NCBI GenBank assembly: GCA_016290835.1 | Contig: JAEEVG010000003.1 | Location: 1 to 64,000, forward strand | Direction: 5' to 3' | Length of the DNA: 64,000 nt | Origin: Bacteroidales bacterium | GTDB taxonomy: Bacteria; Bacteroidota; Bacteroidia; Bacteroidales; UBA932 | In this document: positions 34,658 to 44,167 of the stretch, in pieces | Numbering within the stretch: the first letter of the stretch is position 1 | Layout of the letters: each line of letters begins with the position of its first letter | Program-made: the position numbers and the translations under genes | The notes under the pieces: model-generated | What the model was told of the DNA's origin: nothing | Databases searched by the model: none | The model's input: the letters and a program-made list of their open reading frames with translations, nothing else

Positions 34658-36481
34658 TTATTCAGCGGGCTCGGGAGCGTTCTCACCCTCCCAGCCAAGC
34701 ACGTCCTTGAGGTACTTGTTGGCGGTCTTGATGTCGCGCGGGAACGGCAGGTACTCGTGCTTGCCGACGATGAAGTCGGACTTTCCGGGCACCGGGTCGT
34801 GGGTCGTGTAGAACTTGTGGTACTTCCCGTATCCGGGCATATCCGGCTCGGAGAACTCGTCGTGGACGGTCGGAACGTTCTTATGGATTCCGCCGTAGTT
34901 CTTGTTGAAGATCTGGTCGAGATTCACCTTGCCCTGCTTGGACCAGCGGACGAGGTCGAGGAAGCGGCAGTTTTCGAACCACATCTCATACTGCTTCTCT
35001 TCCATGACGGCCTCGAAGGTGAGGCTGCTGCTGATCTTGCCGGAGCCGGAACGCTTCTGGACGAGCTGGAGCGCCTCGAGGCCCTTGCTCTCATCGCTGG
35101 AACCGATGCAGGCCTCGGCATAGAGCAGGAGCGCCTCGGCGAAACGGGCTACCCAGAAGTTCGACTCGTAGGAATCCTGACCCAGTTCGGGAATGTAGTC
35201 ATAGTCATAATCCTTGCCGCCGGTGAGGATCTTCGGCGGATTGACGAAGGACATCGTCTTCCAGCGGAAGTATTTGCCGTGGCCGAACATGCCGCCCACC
35301 GCGAGACCGCGTTTCGGGTCGGCCTTCATCTCCTCCTCTGTCTTGGCAGTGGAGGACGGGTAATCCAGTGCATAAAGGAACTCGTCCTCGGTGAGGAAGC
35401 AGGCCCTGCGGCGCGGGGAGTCACCGTCGTGTGCGAGGAACTTCTCGGCGAAGTCTTCCTGGATGGCGGCGCCGCCCCAGCCGTTGGTGTTGGTCACGTC
35501 GGGGATGGAGAGGAGGCTCTTGGAGCGCCAGTTGAAGACGCTCGCCGACTGCCAGCGGTCACGCATGAAGGGACCGCTCCAGCGGGCCCACTGAACCGAG
35601 GTGAGAGCCGGGTCGTTGATTACGTTGGGCTCGAAAATCTTCTCGGGGTTGCCGTCGCCGGGTTTGTGGAAGTTGGTCCAGTATTCGTTGGAGGGGATGA
35701 GCTCGTAGTTCTTGGAGGCGATCAGGTCGCCGAGGTACTTGCGGGCGGTGGCCGGGTCGTTGTTGAACATGGCGGCCTTGCCGGCGATGAACTGGGCGAA
35801 GCCGACATTCATACGGGCGGTGTTGTCCTTGTCGGTGGGACCGTTGCGCTTGGGCAGGACACCGGAATCAAGGGCCTTCTGGCACTCGCTGATGACCCAC
35901 TCGAGAATCTCTTTCTGGGTCTTGTCATTGACCGGGAATTCATCGCCTTCGTAGATGCGGTCCATCAGCGGCGGCTGGTTCCACATCAGGGCGGTCATCA
36001 TATGGAGGTACGCGCGCATCACGCGGGCCTCGGCCACGCACCTCTCGGTGACTTTGCTCTCCCACTTGGGCTCCGTACCGTTGCGGTTCTCGGTGGTGAA
36101 GTTGGAGATTACCAGGTTGGCGTGATAGATCGAATAGTAGTAGCGCTGATAGGCCTCCTTGAGCACGGAGTTGGCCGGGTCGTAGGAGAACTCATCGAAA
36201 ACGCGGAAACCCTCGTGGTCGGTGAAGTTCTTACCTGCGGCCAGGATATCGTCGGCCGCATAGTTCAAGATGAACTGCTGGGGAACGCCGTTGCCGGAGC
36301 AACCGGCCACATTCTCGATATACTGCGCATACATATTGGCCAGGGCGGACTCGGCATCTGCGTCGGAGGCATAATACTCGATGGTGCTGAGAACTCCCTT
36401 CTGGGGGATGTCAAGGTTCTTCTCGCAGGAAACGGCGAGCAGTGCGAAACCTAACAATATGGGGATAATGATCTTTTTCAT
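34658..36481 (-). CDS. SusD/RagB family glycan-binding lipoprotein
   Basis: A 607-residue surface lipoprotein (signal ending LAVSC) that caps a SusC porin and binds the incoming oligosaccharide. The N-terminus LDIPQKGVLST and the C-terminal RFAEALLLYAEA and YLPFPRDI stretches are typical of SusD_RagB. ATG 36481 is preferred because it gives a compact signal peptide; an ATG four codons upstream is possible. It follows susC by 15 bases. The substrate is unknown. Confidence 0.93.
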   Translation of the reverse strand: MKKIIIPILLGFALLAVSCEKNLDIPQKGVLSTIEYYASDADAESALANMYAQYIENVAGCSGNGVPQQFILNYAADDILAAGKNFTDHEGFRVFDEFSYDPANSVLKEAYQRYYYSIYHANLVISNFTTENRNGTEPKWESKVTERCVAEARVMRAYLHMMTALMWNQPPLMDRIYEGDEFPVNDKTQKEILEWVISECQKALDSGVLPKRNGPTDKDNTARMNVGFAQFIAGKAAMFNNDPATARKYLGDLIASKNYELIPSNEYWTNFHKPGDGNPEKIFEPNVINDPALTSVQWARWSGPFMRDRWQSASVFNWRSKSLLSIPDVTNTNGWGGAAIQEDFAEKFLAHDGDSPRRRACFLTEDEFLYALDYPSSTAKTEEEMKADPKRGLAVGGMFGHGKYFRWKTMSFVNPPKILTGGKDYDYDYIPELGQDSYESNFWVARFAEALLLYAEACIGSSDESKGLEALQLVQKRSGSGKISSSLTFEAVMEEKQYEMWFENCRFLDLVRWSKQGKVNLDQIFNKNYGGIHKNVPTVHDEFSEPDMPGYGKYHKFYTTHDPVPGKSDFIVGKHEYLPFPRDIKTANKYLKDVLGWEGENAPEPAE

Positions 36482-36496
36482 TGTGTAATGCATTGA

Positions 36497-39400
36497 TTAG
36501 AAGGTCAGGTTGACACCGAGAACGAGTTTCTGCATCGTAGGATAGGAACCCCAGTCGAGGCCGGCGCCGGAGGAATTGTTGGTCGAGGCCGTTTCCGGAT
36601 CGAGGCCGGGGTACTTGGTGAAGGTGAAGAAATCGTCGAGCGAGACATAGAAGCGGAGGTTGCTGATGGCGGCCTTGCGGGTCAGGTTGGCGGGCAGGGT
36701 GTAGCCGAGCTGCAACTGCTTGATACGGAAGAAATCTCCCTTGAACATGTTGGCCGTGGAGGACCAGTACTTGTAGTTACCGACGACCTTGGCCGGATGC
36801 GGCAGGGTGCCGTTGGGGTTGTCCGGAGTCTGGGAGTTGTACAGATAGTATTTCAGGTTGTTCTTGTAACCGGTGCGGTGGAGGAGCGGGATGATGGAAT
36901 TACCGCCGAGACCGGCGCCATACAGCGCGAAGTCGAAGCCCCTCCAGGCGAGGTTGATGTTCACACCATAGGTGAACTTCGGGGTGGTCTGGCCGATGTA
37001 CTGCATATCCTGGGTGCCGACTTCGGAAACGACCTCACCATCCTTGTTGCGGTAGAGGGGAGCGCCGTCCGAACCGATGCCTTCGTACACATAACCGTTA
37101 AGGTACCAAACCGGGTAGCCGGGCTCGAAGGCCGTACGGATCTCGTAGTTGGTGGAGCTGGCATCCGTCCGGTAGGTCGGAGCGGCGCCTTCCGCCAGCG
37201 AGAGGACCTTGTTTTTGAGGGTGGAGAAGTTGGCGTTGACCGAGTAGCTGAAGTCACCGATGGTGTCCCGCCAGCCGAGTTCGAACTCCCAGCCGGTGTT
37301 GAGCACGTTACCACCGTTGGCCATGGTGCTGCTCACACCCAGCTCGGGCGGAACGGACACGGAGAAGAGCAGGTCTTTCGTCTGCTTGTTGAAGTAGTCC
37401 ACACCGAAGGTCAGGCGGTTGTCGAACAGGCGGGCATCCAGACCGAAGTCGAGCTGCTCGGAGGTCTCCCATCTGAGGTTCGTGTTGGGCAGGCCGCTGG
37501 GCTTGGAACCGTAGGCGATGCTGATCTGGTCCACGTTGTACTGATACTTGGTGGCGCCGATGTCGATGGTGGCGGCGTACGGATATCCGCTCAGCACGCT
37601 GATGTTACCGTTACGGCCCCAGGAGGCGCGGAGTTTCAGGAAGTTGAACAGCCGGCTGTCAAGATTGTCCTTGAAGAACGGCTCATTGCTGATGGTCCAG
37701 CCTGCGGAGAAGGAAGGGAAGTAGCCCCAGCGGTTGTGGGCGGGAAGCTTGGAGGAGTCGAACGCGTCGGCGCGGAAGTTGGCCTGGAAGCTGTAGCGGT
37801 TGTCGAAGCTGTAGATCAAGCGGCCGAAGTAGGCGAGTGAAGCGCTCTTGCCCGGGGAGTTCTTGGCATCCTTGTTTATGCTGCTGAGCACATTGCTCAG
37901 GTAGCGGAAGTTCGGCTCGTAGTTCGGGAGGATGTCCAGGCCGGAGGCGCTGCCTGACACGTTGTCGTCATTGCTTTCGCGGTAGGACATACCGGCCATC
38001 GCCGTGATGTTGTGCCGGCCGAGCTGGATGTTGTAGTTCGCGAAGTTCTCCCACTGGTAGTAGAAGCCGTTATTCGCAGAAACGCTGAGGGAATAGGTGT
38101 CGGAAGAACCGCGGGAACCCAGGTAGTACGGAGACTGATAGCTGTGGGTGTTCTGGATCCAGATACGATAACCGAAACGGGACGTGATGGTCAGGCCCTT
38201 GATCGGCATGAAGTTGGCGAAGAGGGTGCCGTTGATGTTGAAGCCGCCGTCGGTGCCTTCGGAGATGTCGCGCTTGGCGAGGGCCGAGCCTTCCATATCG
38301 GCATATTTGGTGTTGGCGAAGAAACCGTTCTCGTCGCCGAGGAAGCGGTATTTGGGCGTGTTCGGATCGCCGGCCATCACCAGGTCATATTTCTGCTTCA
38401 CATCGTTGCCCATCTCGGCCGGGGTGGTCCAGTACACCGGGGTCAGCGGGTCCATGACGAGCATCTGCTCGAAGGAGGAAGTGTAGCCACGCTGGGAAAC
38501 ATTCTGGGTGGACCATTTCTCAATGGAGGAGTTGGTACCGACCTGGAGCCACTTGAAGAGCTGGTAGTCGGCATTCATCTGGAAGGTCAGGCGCTTGTAG
38601 ACATCCTTCTTGCCCTTGACCACACCGTCTTCGTTGACATAGTTGAGCGCACTGAAGAAGTGGCCGTTCTTGTTGCCGCCGGAGAAGCTGAGCGAGTGCT
38701 GCTGGGTCCAGCTGGGCTCCATGAAGCCGCTGATCCAGTCCTGGTCGATCACACCGTTCTCATAATACGGGTGTTTGTAGTCGAAACGCTGGAGGTTCAC
38801 GTCGACATCGTTGTCGCCGATTTCGAGCCGCTTGTATTTGAGGAATTCCTCGCGGTTCATCACGGGACGGCGGGAGAAGCTCTGCAGGGTGGCCTTGCCC
38901 GTGTAGTTCACGGAAGCCGTTCCCTCATTACCGGTCTTGGTGGTGACGAGGACGACACCGTTGCCGGCCTGCGCACCATAGATGGCGGCGGAGGCGGCGT
39001 CCTTCAGGACCTCGATGGATTCGATCAGGGAAGGATCGATGTACTGGATGCCGTCGACCTGCAGACCGTCTACGATGTAGAGCGGAGAGAGGCTGCCGCC
39101 GTTGGAGGAGTAACCGCGGACGCGGATGCTCGCACCTTGGCCCGGAGCGCCATTGGTGATGACGTGCACACCGGAAGCCTTGCCCTGGAGGGCGTGAGCG
39201 GCATCGGAGGTGGACTGGTTCTTGAGGGCGTCACCGCGGACGGAGGCCACGGCGCCGGTCAGGTCGCTCTTTTTCTGGACACCGTAGCCGATGACCACGG
39301 TCTCTTCGAGCATTTCGGCATCATCCTCGAGGATGACCCGCATGTTGTCGGAGACGACGACGCGGCGGGTGACATACCCGATGCAGGAGATTTCCACGGT

Positions 39401-39619
39401 CGTGCCGGGCGCGACGCGGATGGAGAAGTTGCCGTCTAGGTCTGTCGTGACGCCGTTGGTGGTGCCGGGCACCATCACGGCTGCACCAATCACAGCCTGG
39501 CCGCCTGCATCGACGACCTTGCCGTTGAAGGCGCGGTTCTGAGCGGAAGCCGGGAAGCCTCCCAGAGAAGCGAGGAGTATCATCAGGACACTCGCCACTT
39601 TCAACAGTTTTTTAAGCAT
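36497..39619 (-). CDS. SusC/RagA family TonB-linked outer-membrane transporter
   Basis: A 1040-residue barrel importing SusD-bound ligand with TonB energy. Order: signal peptide (ending ASAQ), CarboxypepD_reg domain (residues 28-110), TonB box region (LEETVVIGYG), plug (RGDALKNQ, RVRGYSSNGG, SIEVLKDAASAAIYG) and a 22-strand barrel ending LVLGVNLTF. It has no N-terminal STN domain for an anti-sigma factor, so direct ECF signalling through it is not expected. It is the first gene of a two-gene operon. Confidence 0.95.
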   Translation of the reverse strand: MLKKLLKVASVLMILLASLGGFPASAQNRAFNGKVVDAGGQAVIGAAVMVPGTTNGVTTDLDGNFSIRVAPGTTVEISCIGYVTRRVVVSDNMRVILEDDAEMLEETVVIGYGVQKKSDLTGAVASVRGDALKNQSTSDAAHALQGKASGVHVITNGAPGQGASIRVRGYSSNGGSLSPLYIVDGLQVDGIQYIDPSLIESIEVLKDAASAAIYGAQAGNGVVLVTTKTGNEGTASVNYTGKATLQSFSRRPVMNREEFLKYKRLEIGDNDVDVNLQRFDYKHPYYENGVIDQDWISGFMEPSWTQQHSLSFSGGNKNGHFFSALNYVNEDGVVKGKKDVYKRLTFQMNADYQLFKWLQVGTNSSIEKWSTQNVSQRGYTSSFEQMLVMDPLTPVYWTTPAEMGNDVKQKYDLVMAGDPNTPKYRFLGDENGFFANTKYADMEGSALAKRDISEGTDGGFNINGTLFANFMPIKGLTITSRFGYRIWIQNTHSYQSPYYLGSRGSSDTYSLSVSANNGFYYQWENFANYNIQLGRHNITAMAGMSYRESNDDNVSGSASGLDILPNYEPNFRYLSNVLSSINKDAKNSPGKSASLAYFGRLIYSFDNRYSFQANFRADAFDSSKLPAHNRWGYFPSFSAGWTISNEPFFKDNLDSRLFNFLKLRASWGRNGNISVLSGYPYAATIDIGATKYQYNVDQISIAYGSKPSGLPNTNLRWETSEQLDFGLDARLFDNRLTFGVDYFNKQTKDLLFSVSVPPELGVSSTMANGGNVLNTGWEFELGWRDTIGDFSYSVNANFSTLKNKVLSLAEGAAPTYRTDASSTNYEIRTAFEPGYPVWYLNGYVYEGIGSDGAPLYRNKDGEVVSEVGTQDMQYIGQTTPKFTYGVNINLAWRGFDFALYGAGLGGNSIIPLLHRTGYKNNLKYYLYNSQTPDNPNGTLPHPAKVVGNYKYWSSTANMFKGDFFRIKQLQLGYTLPANLTRKAAISNLRFYVSLDDFFTFTKYPGLDPETASTNNSSGAGLDWGSYPTMQKLVLGVNLTF

Positions 39620-39674
39620 GTTGTGTTTGAATTAAGGATTAATTATTAGGTAAATGGTTTACTTTTTTCAGGTT

Positions 39675-39691
39675 GCCGGAGCCTCTCCGGC
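39675..39691 (-). promoter_or_regulatory. hairpin at the predicted 5' end of the susC message
   Basis: GCCGGAG (39675-39681) and CTCCGGC (39685-39691) form a perfect 7-base stem with a three-base loop. It starts about five bases after the -7 box, at or next to the predicted transcription start, where a hairpin could protect the mRNA or control the roughly 70-base leader. It is not followed by a T-run on the transcribed strand. Confidence 0.55.
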
Positions 39692-39695
39692 GAAT

Positions 39696-39726
39696 CAAAT
39701 GTACATCGGATTCTCATCCCCGCAAA
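39696..39726 (-). promoter_or_regulatory. promoter of the susC-susD operon
   Basis: On the minus strand -33 TTTG (39726-39723), a 19-base spacer and -7 TACATTTG (39703-39696) closely match the Bacteroidota housekeeping consensus. Confidence 0.75.
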
Positions 39727-39908
39727 GCCTTATTATCCTTATAAAAAAGGATTGGTGCTTTTTTGATACATTTTGAACATATTTCAAAAAACGCGCGATG
39801 GATGGATAATAGTACTCATATGTTGTAATAATATGGCCGCCGGGTTTCCGGGAGGGGGGATTGAGCTTCCTTGGAAGAATCGTGATAGAAATTGATTGAT
39901 TTTTTACA

Positions 39909-39916
39909 TATCTTTG
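39909..39916 (+). promoter_or_regulatory. -7 box of glpK
   Basis: TATCTTTG ends eight bases before the glpK start codon. TTG triplets occur upstream (39892-39898) but at a shorter spacing than usual. Confidence 0.5.
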
Positions 39917-39924
39917 TGAAGAAT

Positions 39925-41394
39925 ATGAAGCGATACATTCTCGCCCTCGACCAGGGCACCAGCAGTTCGAAAGCCATTGTCTTCGACCAGGACGGCCGGC
40001 AGGTCACCTTGCACCAGCAGGAATTCACCCAGCTTTTCCCCCGGCAGGGTTGGGTGGAGCAGAATCCGATGGAGATCTGGAGCTCGATGCGGGACGTGAT
40101 GCTCCGCGCCGTGGAGGAGGTCGGAGACGGCCCGATCGTGGCGCTCGGCATCGCCAACCAGCGGGAGACGACCATCGTCTGGGACGCCGATACGGGGCGG
40201 CCCATCTGCAACGCCATCGTCTGGCAGGACCGCCGCACCGCGGCTTATTGCGACAGCCTCAAGGGCCGCGGCCTGGAGGAGATGATCCGGGACAAGACCG
40301 GCCTGATCATCGACGCCTATTTCAGCGCGACCAAGATCCACTGGATCCTGGAGAATGTGCCCGGCGCCCGGCGCAAGGCCGACGCCGGCCGGCTCCGTTT
40401 CGGCACGGTGGACTCCTGGCTGATCTGGAACCTCACGGGCGGCAGGGTCCATGCCACCGACGTGACCAACGCCTCCCGTACGATGCTCTTCAATATCAAC
40501 ACCCTCTACTGGGATCCGGACCTGCTGGAACTCTTCGGCATCCCGGCCTCGATGCTGCCCCAGATCCGCAGTTGCAGCGAGCCTTACGGCGAGACCCTCG
40601 TCCACGGCAGACGCATCCCGATCACCGGCGTCATCGGCGACCAGCAGGCGGCCCTGTTCGGTCAGATGTGTGTGGACGAGGGGGCGGTCAAGAATACCTA
40701 CGGCACCGGCTGTTTCCTGCTGATGAACTGCGGCCACAAGCCGATTTTCTCCGAGAACCGCCTGATTACCACCGTCGCCTGGAAGATCGGCGACCGGGTG
40801 GATTATGCCCTCGAAGGGAGCATTTTCGTGGCCGGCGCCGTGGTACAGTGGCTTCGGGACGGTCTGGGCCTGATCGAGCATTCCCGGGACGTGGAGGCGC
40901 TGGCCGCCAGCGTGCCGGACAACGGCGGGGTGTATTTCGTGCCGGCGCTGACCGGGATGGGCGCACCCTACTGGAACCAGGACGTCCGCGGCACCATCGT
41001 GGGCATCACCCGCGGCGTGTCGGGCGCCCACATCGCCCGGGCGGCGCTGGAGGGGATCGCCTTCCAGACGATGGACATCGTCGCCGCGATGGAGCAGGAT
41101 GCCGGCATCCTCATCTCGGAACTCAAGGTGGACGGCGGCGCGGCCCGCAACAACCTGCTGATGCAGTTCCAGGCCGACGTGCTGGGTACGGAAGTCATCC
41201 GGCCCCAGGTCACGGAACTGACCGGGCTCGGCGCGGCCTACATGGCGGGCCTGGGCGTGGGGGTCTGGTTGTCCGTAGAGGACCTGCGCGGCCTGTGGAA
41301 GGCCGAGAAACGCTTCTCCCGCCGCGCTTCCGAGCGGCGGATGAACGAGGCAAAGGCAGCCTGGGCGGCCGCCGTGCACAAGGCGCTCGCATAA
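39925..41394 (+). CDS. glpK: glycerol kinase
   Basis: A 489-residue FGGY-family kinase making glycerol-3-phosphate. [30 protein letters not shown] and the C-terminal YWNQDVRG and [12 protein letters not shown] motifs are present. ATG 39925 ([11 protein letters not shown]) is the family start; an earlier in-frame codon lies in the promoter. No glpF or glpD is nearby. Confidence 0.96.
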   Translation: MKRYILALDQGTSSSKAIVFDQDGRQVTLHQQEFTQLFPRQGWVEQNPMEIWSSMRDVMLRAVEEVGDGPIVALGIANQRETTIVWDADTGRPICNAIVWQDRRTAAYCDSLKGRGLEEMIRDKTGLIIDAYFSATKIHWILENVPGARRKADAGRLRFGTVDSWLIWNLTGGRVHATDVTNASRTMLFNINTLYWDPDLLELFGIPASMLPQIRSCSEPYGETLVHGRRIPITGVIGDQQAALFGQMCVDEGAVKNTYGTGCFLLMNCGHKPIFSENRLITTVAWKIGDRVDYALEGSIFVAGAVVQWLRDGLGLIEHSRDVEALAASVPDNGGVYFVPALTGMGAPYWNQDVRGTIVGITRGVSGAHIARAALEGIAFQTMDIVAAMEQDAGILISELKVDGGAARNNLLMQFQADVLGTEVIRPQVTELTGLGAAYMAGLGVGVWLSVEDLRGLWKAEKRFSRRASERRMNEAKAAWAAAVHKALA

Positions 41395-41408
41395 TTATTC
41401 CTCCGACA

Positions 41409-41439
41409 TTGAAACTTTCGGAAAAAAGTTTCATCTTTG
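41409..41439 (+). promoter_or_regulatory. promoter of polA
   Basis: TTG (41409-41411), a 20-base spacer and CATCTTTG (41432-41439, one change from TAnnTTTG) end only four bases before the polA start codon, predicting a leaderless or near-leaderless message. Confidence 0.5.
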
Positions 41440-41443
41440 CGGT

Positions 41444-44167
41444 ATGAAACTTTTTCTGATAGACGGCCACGCGCTCATCTTCAAGATGTACTACGCCTTC
41501 CTGGGGCGGCCGATGGTCAATTCCAAGGGGGTGGATACCTCCATCCTGTTCGGATTCACGAAATACCTGCTCGAACTCATCGACCGGGAGCATCCCACCC
41601 ACATCGCGGTCAGTTTCGACCCGCCGGGGGGCACCTTCCGCAATGAACTCTATCCCGCCTACAAGGCCAACCGCGGGGAGACGCCCGCGCTCGTGGTCGA
41701 GGCGCTGGAGCCGCTGACACAGATCGTGCTGGCGATGGACATCCCGGTGCTGATGATGCCGGGTTTCGAGGCGGACGACGTGATCGGCTCCGCGGCCAAG
41801 CGTTTCGCCGCGGAGGGCTTCGAAGTCTATATGGTCACGCCCGACAAGGATTACGGCCAGCTCGTGGAGCCCCGCATCCTGCAGTTGAAGCCGGGCAAGG
41901 GCGGCGGGGAGAACGAGTTGCTGGGCGTGGCGGAGGTCTGTGAGAAATGGAAGATCGCCAGCCCGGCGCAGGTGGTCGACATCCTGGCCATCTGCGGGGA
42001 TGCTTCGGACAATGTGCCGGGGGTACAGGGCGTGGGGCCGGTGGGCGCTGCGAAGCTGCTGGCCAAATACGGCAGCGTGGACGGGATTTATGCGCACCTG
42101 GGCGAGCTGACGGCGCGTCAGCAGGAGCAGTTCCGCGCGGCGCAGGATCACATCGGCCTGTCCCGTGAACTGGTGACGATCAAGACCGACATTGCGTTGG
42201 ACGTGACGGCGGAGGACCTCGTCTACGACACCGCCGAGACCCCTTCCCTCATCTCCCTGCTCGACCTTTACGAAATGCCCTCCCTCAAACGGCTCCTCCA
42301 CAAAGTCGCCGTTTCTGATAGCGCCGCTTCCGCCGGAAGGCCAGATGCCCCCGGTCAACTTCGCTTCGCTCATCCCTCCCAGCCTTCGGCCGGGCCCCTC
42401 CCGTTTACGAGGCCACGGGTGGCCACGGTTGCCGGGGGCACTGGCCTTCCGGACGTTGAACCCGGCGCCGCAGAAGCGGTAGCGCGAAGATGTCTGGAGC
42501 CTGCCCAACTTGTTGCAAGCAATCCCCAGAAGCTGGCGGTGAACCTGCAGGGGGAGCGGCTGTTCGCCTCGGCGGGCACAGGCGTAGCCGAAGGCGCCCC
42601 GGAGGACTTCCGCGCCCTGCTCGAAGACCCCCAAGTCGTCAAAATCGGCACCGACCTCAAAGCCGTCATGCGCCGCCTCGCCGCCCGCGGCATCCACCTC
42701 GAAGGCCGCTTCGAAGACCTCGAACTGATGCACTACCTCCTCGGCCCCGAACGCAGCCACAAACTCGACGTCCTCGCCCGCAGCTACCTCGGCGTCGAAC
42801 TGGAAACCGCCCCGCAGGAAGCAGGAAACCTCTTCGACGAAGTCCCCGAGACCGGACCCGACCACCGCCTGGAAACCGCCGTCCTGCTCCCCCTCGCGGA
42901 CGAGCTGGCACGTGAAATCGCCGCGACCGAAGGAATGCAGCGCCTCTACGACGAGATCGAGGAACCCCTCATTCACGTCCTGGCCCGGATGGAACTCGCG
43001 GGCGTCAAGGTGGACCTGGACTCGCTTCGCGAATACGCGGAGGCGCTCCGCGCCAAGATGCTCGCCCGCGAAGCGGAAGTCCGCAATCTGGCCGGTGAAC
43101 CGACGCTCAACGTCCTGTCCCCCAAGCAGATCGGTGAAGTCCTCTTCGAGAAACTCCGCCTCGACCCCAAGGCCCGCAAACCCCGATCGGGCAACTGGCC
43201 CACCGACGAACAGACCCTGGTCCGCCTCGCCGCCGGCAACCCCATCATCGACGCCATCCTGGACTACCGCGGCCTGCGCAAACTCCTCTCGACCTACATC
43301 GAGCCTTTCGCGGGCTATATCTCCCCGGTGGACGGCCGCGTCCATACGACCTTCAACCAGGCCCTGACCGCCACCGGCCGCCTGTCCTCGTCCAACCCCA
43401 ACCTCCAGAACATCCCCATCCGCACGGAAGAAGGACGCGAGATCCGCAAAGCCTTCGTCGCGGGTGAGCCGGGCTGGGTGATGATGTCCGCCGACTATTC
43501 GCAGATCGAACTCCGGCTGATGGCCCACCTCTGCGGCGACGCCCACCTCGTGGACGCCTTCCGCCACGGACTCGACGTGCACGCGGCCACCGCCGCCCGC
43601 ATCTTCCACGTCGATCTGCACGAAGTCACCGCTGACCAGCGGCGCGTCGCCAAGACGGCCAACTTCGGCATCATGTACGGCATCTCCTCCTTCGGACTGG
43701 CGGAACGCCTGCGCTGCTCCCGGACGGAAGCCAAGCAGATCATCGACGACTACTTCGCCTCCTTCCCCTCCATCCGCGGCTTCATCGACCGGACCGTCGC
43801 CCAGGCGCGGGAACGGGGCTATGTGGAGACGCTCTTCGGGCGCCGCCGCTACATCGCCGACATCAACTCCGGCAACGCCACGGTCCGCGCCCTGGCGGAA
43901 CGCAACGCCGTCAACGCCCCGATCCAGGGCACGGCGGCCGATATCATCAAGCTGGCCATGAACGCCGTCGACCGGCGCTTGCGGGAAGGCACTTTCCGCT
44001 CCCGGATGGTGCTCCAGATCCACGACGAACTGCTGCTCGAGGTCCCGCAGGACGAAATCGCCCCCGTGCGCGAACTGCTGGTCCGCGAGATGGAGAACGT
44101 CATCACCCTGTCTGTCCCCCTGACCGTAGAATGCAATGAAGGAAGAACCTGGCTTGAAGCCCATTGA
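41444..44167 (+). CDS. polA: DNA polymerase I with degenerate proofreading domain and an in-frame palindromic insert
   Basis: A 907-residue repair and replication polymerase. Residues 1-285 are the 5'-3' exonuclease (IAVSFDPPGGTFR, GFEADDVIGS, GDASDNVPG). Residues 535-907 hold the polymerase with motif A DYSQIELRLMA, motif B RRVAKTANFGIMYG and motif C QIHDELLLEV. The middle 3'-5' exonuclease-like domain lacks the DxE motif, and Exo II is changed (TDLKAVMRRL), so proofreading is probably absent, as in several bacterial Pol I. Residues about 288-349 are encoded by a long inverted repeat and are Pro/Ala/Gly/Arg-rich. The 3' end overlaps the sigma-factor gene by 32 bases. Confidence 0.96.
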   Translation: MKLFLIDGHALIFKMYYAFLGRPMVNSKGVDTSILFGFTKYLLELIDREHPTHIAVSFDPPGGTFRNELYPAYKANRGETPALVVEALEPLTQIVLAMDIPVLMMPGFEADDVIGSAAKRFAAEGFEVYMVTPDKDYGQLVEPRILQLKPGKGGGENELLGVAEVCEKWKIASPAQVVDILAICGDASDNVPGVQGVGPVGAAKLLAKYGSVDGIYAHLGELTARQQEQFRAAQDHIGLSRELVTIKTDIALDVTAEDLVYDTAETPSLISLLDLYEMPSLKRLLHKVAVSDSAASAGRPDAPGQLRFAHPSQPSAGPLPFTRPRVATVAGGTGLPDVEPGAAEAVARRCLEPAQLVASNPQKLAVNLQGERLFASAGTGVAEGAPEDFRALLEDPQVVKIGTDLKAVMRRLAARGIHLEGRFEDLELMHYLLGPERSHKLDVLARSYLGVELETAPQEAGNLFDEVPETGPDHRLETAVLLPLADELAREIAATEGMQRLYDEIEEPLIHVLARMELAGVKVDLDSLREYAEALRAKMLAREAEVRNLAGEPTLNVLSPKQIGEVLFEKLRLDPKARKPRSGNWPTDEQTLVRLAAGNPIIDAILDYRGLRKLLSTYIEPFAGYISPVDGRVHTTFNQALTATGRLSSSNPNLQNIPIRTEEGREIRKAFVAGEPGWVMMSADYSQIELRLMAHLCGDAHLVDAFRHGLDVHAATAARIFHVDLHEVTADQRRVAKTANFGIMYGISSFGLAERLRCSRTEAKQIIDDYFASFPSIRGFIDRTVAQARERGYVETLFGRRRYIADINSGNATVRALAERNAVNAPIQGTAADIIKLAMNAVDRRLREGTFRSRMVLQIHDELLLEVPQDEIAPVRELLVREMENVITLSVPLTVECNEGRTWLEAH
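42308..42490. repeat. palindromic element inside polA
   Basis: The core arms CCGGAAGGCCAG(A)TGCCCCCGG (42336-42357) and its reverse complement (about 42435-42455) match except for one base and flank about 77 bases. The similarity extends outward less perfectly (TTCTGATAGCGCCG against TTCTGCGGCGCCG). The whole keeps the polA frame and encodes a low-complexity linker exactly where the 3'-5' exonuclease Exo I motif would lie. It looks like a small mobile or MITE-like element tolerated in a coding gene. Confidence 0.65.

Larger units (their letters stand above)
39620..39924. other. 305-base divergent regulatory region susC / glpK
   Basis: No gene here. It holds the susC promoter (39696-39726), a hairpin at the predicted 5' end of that transcript (39675-39691), AT-rich DNA and the glpK -7 box (39909-39916). 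Confidence 0.6.
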
